A DNA stretch of 64,000 nucleotides from Breviolum minutum Mf 1.05b.01 (Eukaryota > Sar > Dinophyceae > Suessiales > Symbiodiniaceae): the NCBI GenBank assembly GCA_000507305.1, contig DF240483.1, forward strand, positions 52,225 to 116,224, read 5' to 3'. The position numbers were made by a program, and so were the translations under genes. The notes under the pieces were generated by a model that did no database searches, had not been told where the DNA came from, and saw nothing but the letters and a program-made list of their open reading frames with translations. Positions 9,501 to 21,300 of the stretch are shown here, piece after piece; position 1 is the stretch's first letter; each line of letters starts with the position of its first letter.

Positions 9501-12500
9501 AAATGAATAAATAGAGTAACAAATAATATTGGGCTATAATATATTATACATCTGGATTCTGTGCGGTTTCCGACCCTATGTGGGGTTTCATTTTGTCTCA
9601 AATGAATACCATACAGCACCATTCAAAAGCAGAAGAACTGCCCCACTACATTGCTGCTTCTATGGCTTCTACTTCTACTTCCACTACTACTTTTGCTACA
9701 ATATACCAATATAAATATCATTAAATATCAATATTCCCACAATTGCTGCCCGCATATTTCTATAGGAAGTGTGCATTCAAACCATCGCAAGGAAAATGGA
9801 CGTGAGTACATATGGGACATATAAGACAATAGTTTGATATACTCCGCAAAAAAGAAATTCAGCGGCACAAGGAAGGTCAAACAAAGTAGATGGCACGATA
9901 TACGCGAATTTCTCCAGCAATTTTCCTTCAATCGACGGTACGGAACCCTGGATTCTACGGGAAGTCGAGCTTCCTGGTTGAAGTTCTCCCGAGACATAGA
10001 TGGCACAAGTGCTCGAAATAGATGGCACAAGCCCATATTTGCATGAGAAGCTTTACAAAATTGGTGATAGCGGAAAATTGATCACACTTCGAAAACTCAC
10101 AACAAATGCCTAGAAAACACACTCACACAACAAATGCCCGCGGCAACCTACTCTGTCCCAAGCAACCCTTTGACATGTGCCAACTTTACATCCGAGCATT
10201 GTTGATACAAAACGGAGGCGCTGATAGATTGCGCTAACCCCAACTAGAAAAGGTAAAAGGAGGTTATGTCATGTTATTACATGTTTTTTTTCCACTCTGA
10301 AATTTGCAGTCCAAAATGTCCAAATCACCCTCAAAGTCTTTGCGGAGGGGGGAATTTTCAGCATGCAAAGTAGATGGCACAATGAGCATTTCCAGCAGTC
10401 CTTTCGCTTCAAATTAAAAGAGCACAGGGGGTTCAGGCAATAGAAACTACAATTCAGACTTATATCTATTGGCATCTATTGGGATAGGTTTAAAAATTTG
10501 AATAGTCTGAATAGTACAGTTGAGTGGTAAAAGTAGCAGCGATCCTAAAGCATTCGTGGAAGAGAAGTGATACTAGTCGGAGCAACAGCTGCAGTACGAA
10601 TAGCTGTGATACTGGTATCAATTGAATATTGAACAAAAAAACACAGCGATATTGCCAAACAACAAAAATTATACTGTTTCCGCACTGGTATAAGCATTTC
10701 AGTTTTCGGAAAAGCAGTGGGACAACTTGTTCCCTGTCGAATGATGGAATAAGTAAAAGCATGAAAAGCAGATACCGAAGCAGGGGACTGAGTTGAAAGA
10801 TCAAATAGTACCAATATGTAGCCATAATCTTGGCGTGTCTTCGTACTGAAGTTTGCATTCAGGTGAGAACATGAATCAGCCTCAGTTGAAACAGTAATAG
10901 TAACCAGTAACAGTTCCAGTAGCCACCGTAGCAGTAGATATGATAGTACCGGCAGCAGCTTTATATCGAGATTTTCTTGGCCATAGCACCTGTTCCAAGA
11001 CATTGGAAACATGCAGGTTTTGTTGCAAAGAACAATGCAGAACCACAAATGCAGAAGCATTGTGGTGTTGGATTTGTGGGATCAAAAGATGACGAGGGCA
11101 TATCCAAATTTTTGAAAGTGGGTTTATAAACAAAGCAACAAACAAAAGCAATGATTTTCTGGACTACCTTGGAAAACTGTGCTTTTGTGGGTTTCTTTTA
11201 TTTGGGGTTTTGTCATGTCGTCGCAAACGTTTGTAAACAAATTGGTTCATACTCAGGCGATGCAAACATGTAGAATCTGAATGAACATGGTTGTAAACAA
11301 AGCGTTCAGGGAACTAAATCAAGAAGGTCGAGTCTTGTTGGCAATTGATGTGACATGGCATCTGACAATGTTTATAAACAACTATATATACTGTAAACTC
11401 AGTCTAAACATCTCACAATTAATTTTGGGGGTAGAGAAGGGCAAGCTTGGAAGAAATTTCAGCACACACTTGAATTGTTGATTTGTCCTGAGTTCTACCA
11501 CGGGACAAAACTTACAAAACATATAGTGAAAAACCGTGCTGCAGCCATATTTCCTATTCCTGTGTATAGTAGAGAATGTACGTAGATTCAAAATACGCAT
11601 GTATACCATATACTGGTGATGCGATGTCAGTGATGTCCTTCAAGGCAGCGGTCTCTGGCTTTGTCTCTTCCCTGAGAGCCTACAGAGCAACGGGGGTAAC
11701 CGGGGTAACCCGCAACTGCAGAGCATCTCTGATTAGTACCAAACTGGTAGCATCTGATAGTTAAAAGGAGCGCAGTGAGTGCCAGGTATTTACAAACGAT
11801 TGGCCAGGTCTTTGTTCTTTTTTACGTTTCTCGGATTTGTTTTTTTTGGAGCCATGGAACGCTCAACAAGTTTTCGCTGCACTTCTCCAGCTCTGCGTTG
11901 ATCTCGTTCGAGTTCGTCGCGTTGAGGCGCAGTACGTTGCAGAAAGCGCCCGCCGCCGCACCGGAAAAGCCACCGCCACACCGCAGCTGGTGACGTAGGG
12001 CCGAAACGATGGAAGGAACTGAGGCAGAAATCCTCAGAAAGCCACATGTTTTGGGTGGAAAAACGGGTGCCGCATGAGTATACCAGTATATCTGAGTCCC
12101 ATCAAAAAAGAATTTATATCAGACTTATATTTGATGGTTTATGATAGTAGATGTAATAGGTTATCTTGGTTATCTTTGAAAAGTTGCAGTTGTTCTCAAT
12201 TTCATGTTCTAGAAAACAGTTTGAAAGGTCGCTGACGAGCTGGAGTGAGAAGTTGGAATGTTAGACGGAAATGTCGGAGGACCGTCGTTGACTTTCGCAC
12301 CGGTTTTCCTTTTGCAGGAAAGTCTTTAGACATCATGAAATATTTAATATTCTAATCATCTAATATTTGGCATTGGCTAACATCCAATTACGTTTTCGGT
12401 TTTTTGAAGTATTTTCAGAATCGAAGGCAGTACTTCAATGCGTGTGCTATCATTTCAATATATTTCAATGCATCTGTTGCTCATGTCGAAACAAACAAAA

Positions 12501-15500
12501 AATCGGTGTGAAAACCTCCGAGGCTCTGTTCCTGGAAAAGCTTTAAAGCTGCTCCAGCTGCGCAGAGGTTTCCCAAGCTGCTGATGGCCAGTTCGATGGG
12601 GCTCTGCACCAAGAAGCTATCCTTGGCGATCCATCTGGATCATCTATGATCATCCTATCACATCTCCTATCAACTGCTACCAGTATCAACTCTTATCATC
12701 ATCAAAAGTTGGAAGAATGTAAAGGAGTGTTAGAAAGGAAGTTGATAAATCTGGCCTATTGATACTCTTTCCTAAGAGATGTGTTACCTCTCAATTGAGA
12801 GTCCACTCCTATTCATGCACTCACCGAATCGATGCATCAACGAATGGACCCAAAGAACCTCTAAGTCACAGCACATCACTGCATGGCTTAGCTCATGGCT
12901 TGAGAAGTAGTTGTAGGCTGAAAATGTTGAAATGTGTTTGAGTCCATTCGTTGATTCATCGATTCGGGTTCTGTGAACGCCGAGTTTCCAACATATTTTG
13001 CATCGATGCCTCGCTGCCGAGCTCCAAGAAATCCACTGCCTTCTTGGCATTGTCCTGGAAACCTACGTAAATCGAGGATCGCATCGGATTGAGCAATTCG
13101 GCCAGGATTGCCAGGATTGAACTGAAGCATAAGAAACAACAAAAAAACACAAGCAAGATTCTCACATTTTTGAAAACCGGAAACCATGCAGACATCAAAT
13201 CCGCATGCAATAACTTTATGTTAAATTCATGTTTCAGCGTTGCTGTACTTCATACATTTGATAGCAATCTACCCGACTGCATTGTATGGTCACAAAGTTA
13301 AAGCAAATGGCAGCAACCTTGCCTGGTGGCAAAGCATCTTCTTTCTTCTCTGTCGTGATGACGTCTATGAGCATCTGCACGTGGTTTGGATATCTAGCTG
13401 CAAACTCGGCCATGGGCTTGGCTGAGATCGAGCATTGCGACCATTCATAGAGCAAAGACAAAGTATCATAGCGAAATGACGCATTGGAAAGTGTCACATC
13501 TTGTGACTCCAGGAAAGGCCACACGTGTCGTACAGCAGGTACTGTCAAAGCACAATGATGTTCGCTGTGCTTTGCCAAGGATAATAAAACACTCAAGGCT
13601 CGTGGTGTCACCAACTGCACGAAGTCATCTGCCTCTTGAGCCTCTTGCTCGTCAGCTTCGTCTTCCAAATGCTTGCCACGTTTGCCACGTTTCCTCCACA
13701 AGATGCAGCAACGCTCCATGTTTTGCAGGACACCGTCGAGGCGAGAGGGTTGGACCACCTCATCCACCTCAGATCGCTTTCAGCTTTCAGGTTTCAATTT
13801 GTTTCAATCTTTTTTTTGGGGGTAAAATCGCTAACCTAAAAAATTCTACACCTTTTCTGCATGGAACATAGTTTTTTTCTTAAATTGGACATGACATTTC
13901 ATGAAATTCCCTTTGTTTTATTATCTTCTCTGATTTTCTTGTCAAAACTGTCTCACTCTCACTTTTTTCTCTGCCTTCAAGTCGATCTTTTTTCCAACCC
14001 AGTCGGACTTCACAGGTCGTTGAGGTCGTTGATCGCGTTCATTGGAACCACGGGCACAAAAGGCGCTGCGGAAGGTAGCATCGTCCAGATCCTTCAGCAG
14101 CTGGGAGAACTCCTGGCACATTTCGTTGTACGTTGAATATCGTTGAATAACAAACTACAGAAATTCACGGCCCTTTTTTATTGGTGAAATTGTGTATCCG
14201 AAGCATTTCAAGAGGAAAGACTATGAAAGACAAAAGCAAGAAACAAATGAACAACAAATGAACAAATCATGAACAAATCATGACTGAAAAACCTTTCGTC
14301 TCCTTCTTGTTAAGTCGCTCCAAGGCCTGTGCTTTGCTCGTGATCTCAATTTCCTCTTCCTCGTCGCTTTCTTCGATCTCCACACGCCTCGGTTTTTCGG
14401 CGTCAACCTCGACCTCGACGTCCTCACCGACGTCCTCGCCTCGGCCAAGCTTGGCCTCCTGAGATCCACAGACAAAGTCTTAAAGTATGACAAACTCAAA
14501 ACATGTTTTTGATTTCACATATTCAAAGTTTCATGTTGAGAACTTCATGTTTTGAAAATCAGAACTGGCATTCAACTTTGACGTTTCTTCATTCTTCTGA
14601 CGTCCTCGCAGGCTTGTCTGGTCTTTTCAAGTAAGTCTTGAGCTTCTTTATTCCTGCGGCGTTCAAAGCTTTTTCCAAGACGTGAGTCTCGACAAATCCA
14701 GATATTCTCTCAAATCCAAACAGATCCAAAGCATGCCTTTGAACTCCTATCCCACCATAATATACCGCTTTAAGTGTTTCCCAACTTTGCATCTTTACTC
14801 TTTGCTGCGTCCTGGGACAAATTGCCAAGGCATCTTCAAGGTCATTCAGTGCATCGTCCCAACGGTGTAAACCTCGTAGGGCCTGTGCACGGCGCGTGAA
14901 GGCCTTGAAATTGGCATCCGCACTCTTCCTCGGAGTGGAGGGTCCAGGGTGTGGGACACGTGGTTTTGCGGCTGCCACACATGTGTCACATTGTGTCACA
15001 CTATACCAACCATACCTAGTCCTATACCTCATAGCTGGAGGCATCCCTTAGTCTCGACATGTCTGACATGTCTGAGTCTCTTGAAGCCGTCTTCGAAGAT
15101 TTCCGAGTATTCGATGACTTTGTTGCCTCGGCTCTGTCGGCCAAAAACTTCTGGAGTGATCCCATCCGTGACCTGAGTACCTCATTACCTGTGTTCATTT
15201 CATTTCATGTATTTCATTCACAACTTCTTCATACATGTTCCAAAAAGATTTGTGATGAAGACATTGAAGCGCTTCAGAGTTTACCAAAGCTTCACCATTG
15301 GTGTGTACCGCTTCAAAAGCTATGTCTTTTCATGATTCTTCATGCTCTTTTGAATTCTGTCTGTCAACGCCTAGTTGCAGGAAGCGATGGCATCATGCCA
15401 TCTGAAGACTTTCAGTTCGGCCAAGGCTTTGTTGGTCCACAGCGCCTTGCAATCTCGGCGATATTCCAAGCCTTCATCGTAATGCTCGATGGCGCCGACG

Positions 15501-16099
15501 AAATCACCTCTTTAACAGCACAAATGTGTTGAGTGAACATCTTCACACAAGACTCACAGTCGAGAAAATGCATGACGACATGAAGTCATAAAGCAATCCA
15601 AACAATCATTCAAAGCACATTTGCAGTGAAAGCTCGTTCTATGAAATCCATTCAAATCCTATGGCCCGAAATTTCACTTTCTCATCTTTAACAGCTGACA
15701 CCGAGCTGACATTGACAAAGTCTTTTGTGAGCTCTTTGAAGCCGCCTTCAGTCATGGACTGATTCCCTCTCTGGCGGCATTTTTCTGCTGTTTTCGCTTT
15801 GTCGAACTGTTTCCTCTTCCGATCCTTCAAATCCGCTTCCATGGCCAGAAACTCGGGATTGTCCCGGGGAACAATGGGATCCCCCTCCTCCTGTCAAGGC
15901 GGGGCAGCAAAGAGGATTTCTGATCGTGTCGGATTCTCGAAGTTGAGCTTCAAAATCAACAGTCTACACAGTCTACACATCATCACACCCACCAACTTGA
16001 ATACGGCAGGAATTCTGATTGTATACAGTATCGATGCATAGATTCATCTACACTAATCTACATTAATTCACCTTAATTTACCTTAATTTACATCTACAA

Positions 16100-16174
<75 letters not shown>

Positions 16175-16182
16175 CATCATCC

Positions 16183-16214
<32 letters not shown>

Positions 16215-17917
16215 GTCATCATCATCATTATAGTAGATAAAACACGAATAGATAATCATCAAGATTCCGCTAATCCTCTTCAATCGAAAAAAATCCCTTG
16301 TTGGCTCTCTTTTCACTTCACCTGCACTTCTGACTGCCTTGATTTCCGTTTCGCCATCTCTCCTCCGAGTCGGTGTCTGGTTCCCAATATTCCCAAGCTT
16401 TGTAGTTGATGAATCGGCTCTTGCCCAACAACGCCTGAGATTTCTTCCAACGATTCCATTTGTCCTGGAAGCACAAGCTCAAAAAACACACTCATCTTCT
16501 TGCACTCTTGCTTTAGCTGTCACACCCATCTTTCTCGTCTTCTCTGTCGACTGTCTTTGAGCCTTTCCAAAAATTCCAGCGGTTTTCCAAGTTTTTCAGA
16601 ATATGTTCAAGAAAAAGAAAAAGAAGTAATGATGTAAATTGGCAAACACAAAGTATGCACCAAGTTCAGAAATCTTCAGTGGTCCTTGCGCCACTTGTGC
16701 TTGGCCTTCTCCTCTTTGAAAACGTCGAGTTTCTCAATGAGCTCTGCTCGTCGAGCCTCTTGGGACATCATTTGGTCCGACTGTTGGCATCGACTGCATT
16801 TGCCTCAGAGTTTGGGGTTCGCATGAATTTGAAACACCTTGACATGGATGCGCAGATCCTATCCTTCAGAAGTGCAGAAACATTGAGTCAACTTTCTATC
16901 AAAAAATAACTTGAAATCATTTCAGTGACGTGTCCATCATGCATACCATCATGAATACCTTTCTGTTGAGATCACCCAAGGCCGTCTCCTCTTTAGAAAA
17001 TCACCTCCCTTTTAGAACGACCAAGCACCTTCGGGCAAATCAATCATGTATTCCACAAAGCAGCGTTTGCACCACCACTTGTACCTGTAGACACTGTAGA
17101 TTCAATGCGAATTCAATGGAATTCTATGCTGGAGTTTTTGTTCATCCGTTCGCTTTGGATTCAACCTTTCGACCATGTTCAACCCCTCTTATCCCCTTTT
17201 AACGTCGGTGTTTGACCCAAGGCTTGTGCTTATGCGATCTTATGCTCACAATCCTCAGTGACCCTGTGACCGATGTGACCGATTGCCCTCCAAAGTCTGC
17301 TTGCAAAGGCACTTTGTACCTTCACCTTTGCCATCTATGCCGAAGAGCAGAGCTTTTTGCCGCCTGGCCTGTTGCTCTTCCTGTCTGCCATCAAGTCTAA
17401 GAAACCACAGCGTGTGCACTCTTCAATCTTCGCTCGCTAGCTCTTCAACGCTCAGTCTGATGTTTGTCGCGTTTTTTTACATGTTTTTCCAATGTTCCCT
17501 TCCGAACTTTCATGGACTTTCCACATCCCGAACATCTGCGATCTCCTGTCGAATCTGCTTGGCTCGCTCTTTCAACGCCAATTTTTCGTCGAAGTCTGCG
17601 AAGTCAGTGATGGTTCCGTCGATGATACCGCGGATCTGGGACGTCACCTGCCAGGCGGGGTGACACCAGTGGGTGAAACGTGAAGGAAATGTGGAGGGTG
17701 GTTTTGTTGTCGGAGCAAGTCAGGGTGGAAAAGTTCAGAAAAGTCAGGGTTTTAATAATATTTAAACATTAAGTGAAGCGTGCAGTATATAGCGTGCATG
17801 GAATCGTGCATCTTTTTTCAAAAAAGTGGCCTCTTCGACCTCGTTGGACCAGTCTTCGATCTCCTTGCTGCTCTTGTCCCCGGACAAAGCCATGATCGAA
17901 TCGGAGACAGGCGCCAT
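6524..17917 (-). CDS. TTC12: TTC12-like protein: Cys-rich N-terminus, TPR, armadillo-type repeats
   Basis: In animals TTC12 is a cytoplasmic assembly factor for axonemal dynein. Exons, right to left, roughly: 17917-17823 (ATG at 17917), 17648-17510, 17398-17285, 17094-17020, 16804-16685, 16464-16366, 15890-15746, 15507-15379, 15126-15080, 14935-14790, 14458-14295, 14133-13985, 13774-13318, 13120-12970, 12625-12525, 11990-11855, perhaps 11760-11690, 8420-8260, 8056-7755, 7390-7262, 7185-6995, 6722-6524 (TGA). The segment from CRQRGNQSMTEG into GDFVGAIEHYDEGLEYRRDC and NKALAELKVFRWHDAIASC is a TPR pair, and NFKAFTRRAQALRGLHRWDD a third. An EDVGEDVEVEVDAEK acidic linker follows, then helical repeats such as IELAISSLGNLCAAGAAL. 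The end, HNLGVCITKLASNGYREEV then LNGLESL, parallels the C-terminus of animal TTC12 as I recall it. Several junctions use GC or GA donors. The exons between 11.7 and 8.4 kb are uncertain. Confidence 0.82.
8920..9530. repeat. Degenerate tetranucleotide satellite (AGATAGAC/ATAAATGG)
   Basis: About 600 bp built from variants of ATAGATAGACAA, ATAAATGG and ATAGATGG on the plus strand. Because the unit is four bases, all three minus frames stay open for about 150 codons and translate as repeated serine-isoleucine-tyrosine runs. Those frames are by-products of the repeat and not genes. Confidence 0.88.
9886..10415. repeat. Two diverged copies of a TAGATGGCAC-containing repeat
   Basis: CAAAGTAGATGGCACGATA at about 9889 and GCAAAGTAGATGGCACAATGA at about 10368 are each followed, 12-18 bases later, by TTTC(T)CCAGCA and then TTTCGCTTCAA or TTCCTTCAATC. 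Two further short copies of TAGATGGCAC lie at about 9999 and 10019. The spacing and decay suggest an old dispersed repeat. Confidence 0.5.
16099..16229. repeat. (TCA)n microsatellite inside a TTC12-like intron
   Basis: About 43 TCA triplets with only a few TCC and TCG interruptions. It sits inside the intron between the exon ending at 16366 and the exon starting at 15890. The minus-strand poly-aspartate frame through it is a translation artefact. Confidence 0.95.
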
Positions 17918-18374
17918 CTTCAACAGGAATTTTGTGTCAAGCAAATCGGAGCAAATCGTATCAGGATTATCAACTTATCAAATTGTTACAGTAGATTTTA
18001 AGAGTAAAGTCAGTAAAGTGCTAAAGTGCAAAATATCTGTGCCAATGTGTGCTGCGAATGAATGGGTGTAGACAGTGTAGATCAAAGGTTTGCGAGAAAA
18101 CGTCTAGCGTTGAGACGAAAGTCTTTCGATTGCGGAGGTTGTACTCAAATCTGCCAAAAAATCAACTATTTCTGGAGCCAGTTGGCAGCAAAACTGGGAA
18201 TCTCAGGTCACACATGTCTGTCGAAACAGGTATAATATAACTTGTAACGATATAGTAGCGCATACTAAACCGGAAAACATATAAATTTTCACAGCAAAGT
18301 GATCGTCGAAATGCTACCAAGGAAGTCCTGTTCTTTCTTTGACTCGGGGCATCTTTTCTGTCGCCATAATATCT

Positions 18375-21300
18375 CTAAGCGAAATCCCAGTTGGAAAAGG
18401 CTGCTATGGCCACGAGCACGCACACCGTCCTTGGATGTGGCAGATTTGAAGCAAAGATGGCAACAAACATGAGAACAAATATAACAAGTCGGAAAGCCAT
18501 GAAACACTTTGAACATTCGCAAAAAGAAACTTGCAAAGCCAGGTATTTCAGTCGGGAATCTGGAATGCGAAATGACCTAGCATGCCAATCAGGAAGTACC
18601 TGCACTCGTGAAGCAACAGGTCTGCAGTAAGCATTCAAAAAAACAAAAAGTATGTCTACACATTGAAGTGGAAAAGTGCTGATTTCTTTAGATGATTTTC
18701 TATGCTGTTCGGCAATTGTGCAGTCAGTCGTTGTCTACACGCGGTCGTCCCTTTCGGAAAGGTTGGCTGTCGCAAAGGCAAGTGCGGCAAGTGCCTTTGT
18801 AACATGTTCGGCGGGAAAGGCACTTGTAACCGTTCTGCTGAAAGGAGTCCATCTCTGCTGTGGCATCTTCGGTCCAATAGAAAAACAAAGGATGTTCAGC
18901 CTGCACGGTGCAAAGTCTGCTAAGTTTGAACATTGAACACAAAAAGACTCAAACAGACTCGTTTGGGATTGATAATGCTTCATAACATCTATAATATTGT
19001 TGTCTAGACAGTAGATAACTAATCTCAAGAATTGCATCCATCAAAGTGTTGAAGGCTAAAGATGCAAAAGTTTCACGAACTTTGAAGAATGACTTGCTCT
19101 GCTCCAGCCTTGATGCTATAAGCAGCTTCTGCCTGTGCAAAGGCATCAGGAACGAACATGACGAATGCGAAGCATAATTGCTGAACATCGCCACGTGGTC
19201 ACATCGATTCTGTTTGCAAAGCGTTTTCTGTTTCGAATGTCTAGGTCTCTCATCAATGATTTCAATGATGAAAACCTTCATGATCTATGATGATTAATGT
19301 AACTGTTTTCTCTCAAAAACCGATGTTTTTTTCTTGGATCATAAAAATGTTTTTCAATGATGGCTTTCAAGTATTTATTTTCAAATGTTGCTCAAATCAC
19401 TCCTGTTCCACGGCCAAGCGATAAAAGCTGCGCTGCTCGTCGTTCAGCAGCCGGAGGCCACTGTGGGCGTGGGGATTTTGGTACTCGCCTCGTTTTTGAG
19501 CTTAAAGCGGCGTTTTTGCGGGCTTTTCTTCTTATTAAAAAAAACAAAAACAAGATGTTTATCAAAAAGGAAGAAAGATGTTGTTTATGATTTGTTTATG
19601 GCATTTTACGGAACTTCATAATGCTTCATACCGTCTTGTCAGAGTCTTATCAGAGTCTTATCATGTCTTATATGAGTCTTATCCTTCAACCATCTTCATC
19701 TTGCATTTAAAGCGTCATTGAAAGCCTTCACTAAGCCTTTGGCCACAATGGAAGTCTGCTGTGTTCAGGGAGCAGCAATTCAGCCCGATGGCCCAAAAGT
19801 CATAGTTCTCCAAAGGCTGAATCACACCTGACCAGCTTTGAGACATTTCCCGAGACACCCCTATTAAACTTATTACATGCTGAAAAGACATTGGATCAAA
19901 AGAAATACTTTCGCTGAGCACGCTGTTGCTAAAACCACGATCCCTGCGTCAGGCTTCAAGTTGGTCACCGTCACCCGAAATGAACCCTCGGATTCGTGTG
20001 AAATTGTCAGTACGCCTCTGGCGATCGAAATGGGCGCAACGCAATATGTGTCGACGTTCTTGAACGCCATTGATCTCCTGAAAATGCTTCATAAGTGTTC
20101 TCTGAGTTTGGGAGTTTTTCACATCTCAGTCTTTACCAGCGAATGAAATCAGGAAATCTTCCAACCCTGCCCCGCCTGATGTCGAGCAACGAGTTTGTGC
20201 CGAAGAAAGCTCGACCCGCGGGCATCACTTCTTCTCCCGTGGACTTCTCCACACTGACCTGTGGCAAAAGTATTCGTCAAGTCAAGTCGTCACGAAGTCC
20301 ACCAAGTCACAAATGAAAACAAATACACTAGACTATATACATCCCTACAATGATATTAATGATATATACGTACGTATATGTATTACTATATTCTGTCTAA
20401 GTCTAAGTGGGGATCTTCGTTGAATATCTATTTGCATTTGCATAATCTGCATGCATCGATGTGCGGTTGTGCCGTATACCTTTCTTTCACAAGATTTTTC
20501 TGGCTACAAGGTAAGATCCGCCTCTGGAAGGACATCCATGTTCAAATAGCTGTGATACCTCACAGCTCTGACAGCGAGCCGAAGACAAAACGCTTGAATG
20601 ACACACAAATCAAATATATACAGCATATAATACACACAAATATTCAGAAAACAGCATGAATCGGCGATCAAGGATTATGGATTCCTTGAAATTTCTGGGA
20701 CTAAGCCGTGCATCGTTGTGTTTTTGACGTTTTTTGTGCTTGAACGAGCGGCGGAGAAGTGGTGGCTGCGAAGTTCATGTTGCCGAAAGTCACCTGGCCA
20801 CATCTCTGAAAGTCAACGTGGTTCGACCAGGCCGACGTGGCTTCGGAGTTCCAACTCGCACTGGAACATCCGACAAAACAGGAAATGGCATACGCCCAGA
20901 AGCCATGCCACTACCATGGTCGCCTGGTTTGCTGGCTAGAACTCGTAGAAATCAATTTGGGGCTGCAAAGCTGCTAGATAAAACCAAAACAAAAAAAGCA
21001 AACAGTAGACGACTTGGAAGATATATTGCAAGCAAAGTACAAAAACTCGAAAGGGCAACAAAACAAACCATCCACGGCACTTATGAGCTGTCGATGCACT
21101 CTTATGCATGCACTTCAGCATACCTCTGGATTGCACATGAGTGCACAATTTATGTATCTTTTGGCCTATCAAGAGTGAGGGGTGATGAGTGATGAGCAGT
21201 CAGGTGGCCGTGCTTTTTTGATGTTTTTCCGTTTTTCCCGGGCTGCCGGACGAAGAGAAACGTGTACCAGCTGGGCTCCTGGAGACTCTTCACCAGTCGA

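Larger units (their letters stand above)
8430..11690. other. Long non-coding stretch inside the TTC12-like gene
   Basis: Between the armadillo exons at about 11.7 kb and 8.4 kb no exon with clear repeat-like protein could be recognised. The stretch is AT-rich with satellite DNA at 8.92-9.53 kb and a diverged repeat at 9.9 and 10.4 kb. Either it is one large intron of the TTC12-like gene, or small exons are hidden in it. Confidence 0.5.

Noticed and set aside
16083..16316. Acidic poly-aspartate minus-strand frame
   Set aside because: It is a translation of the (TCA)n microsatellite and lies inside an intron.
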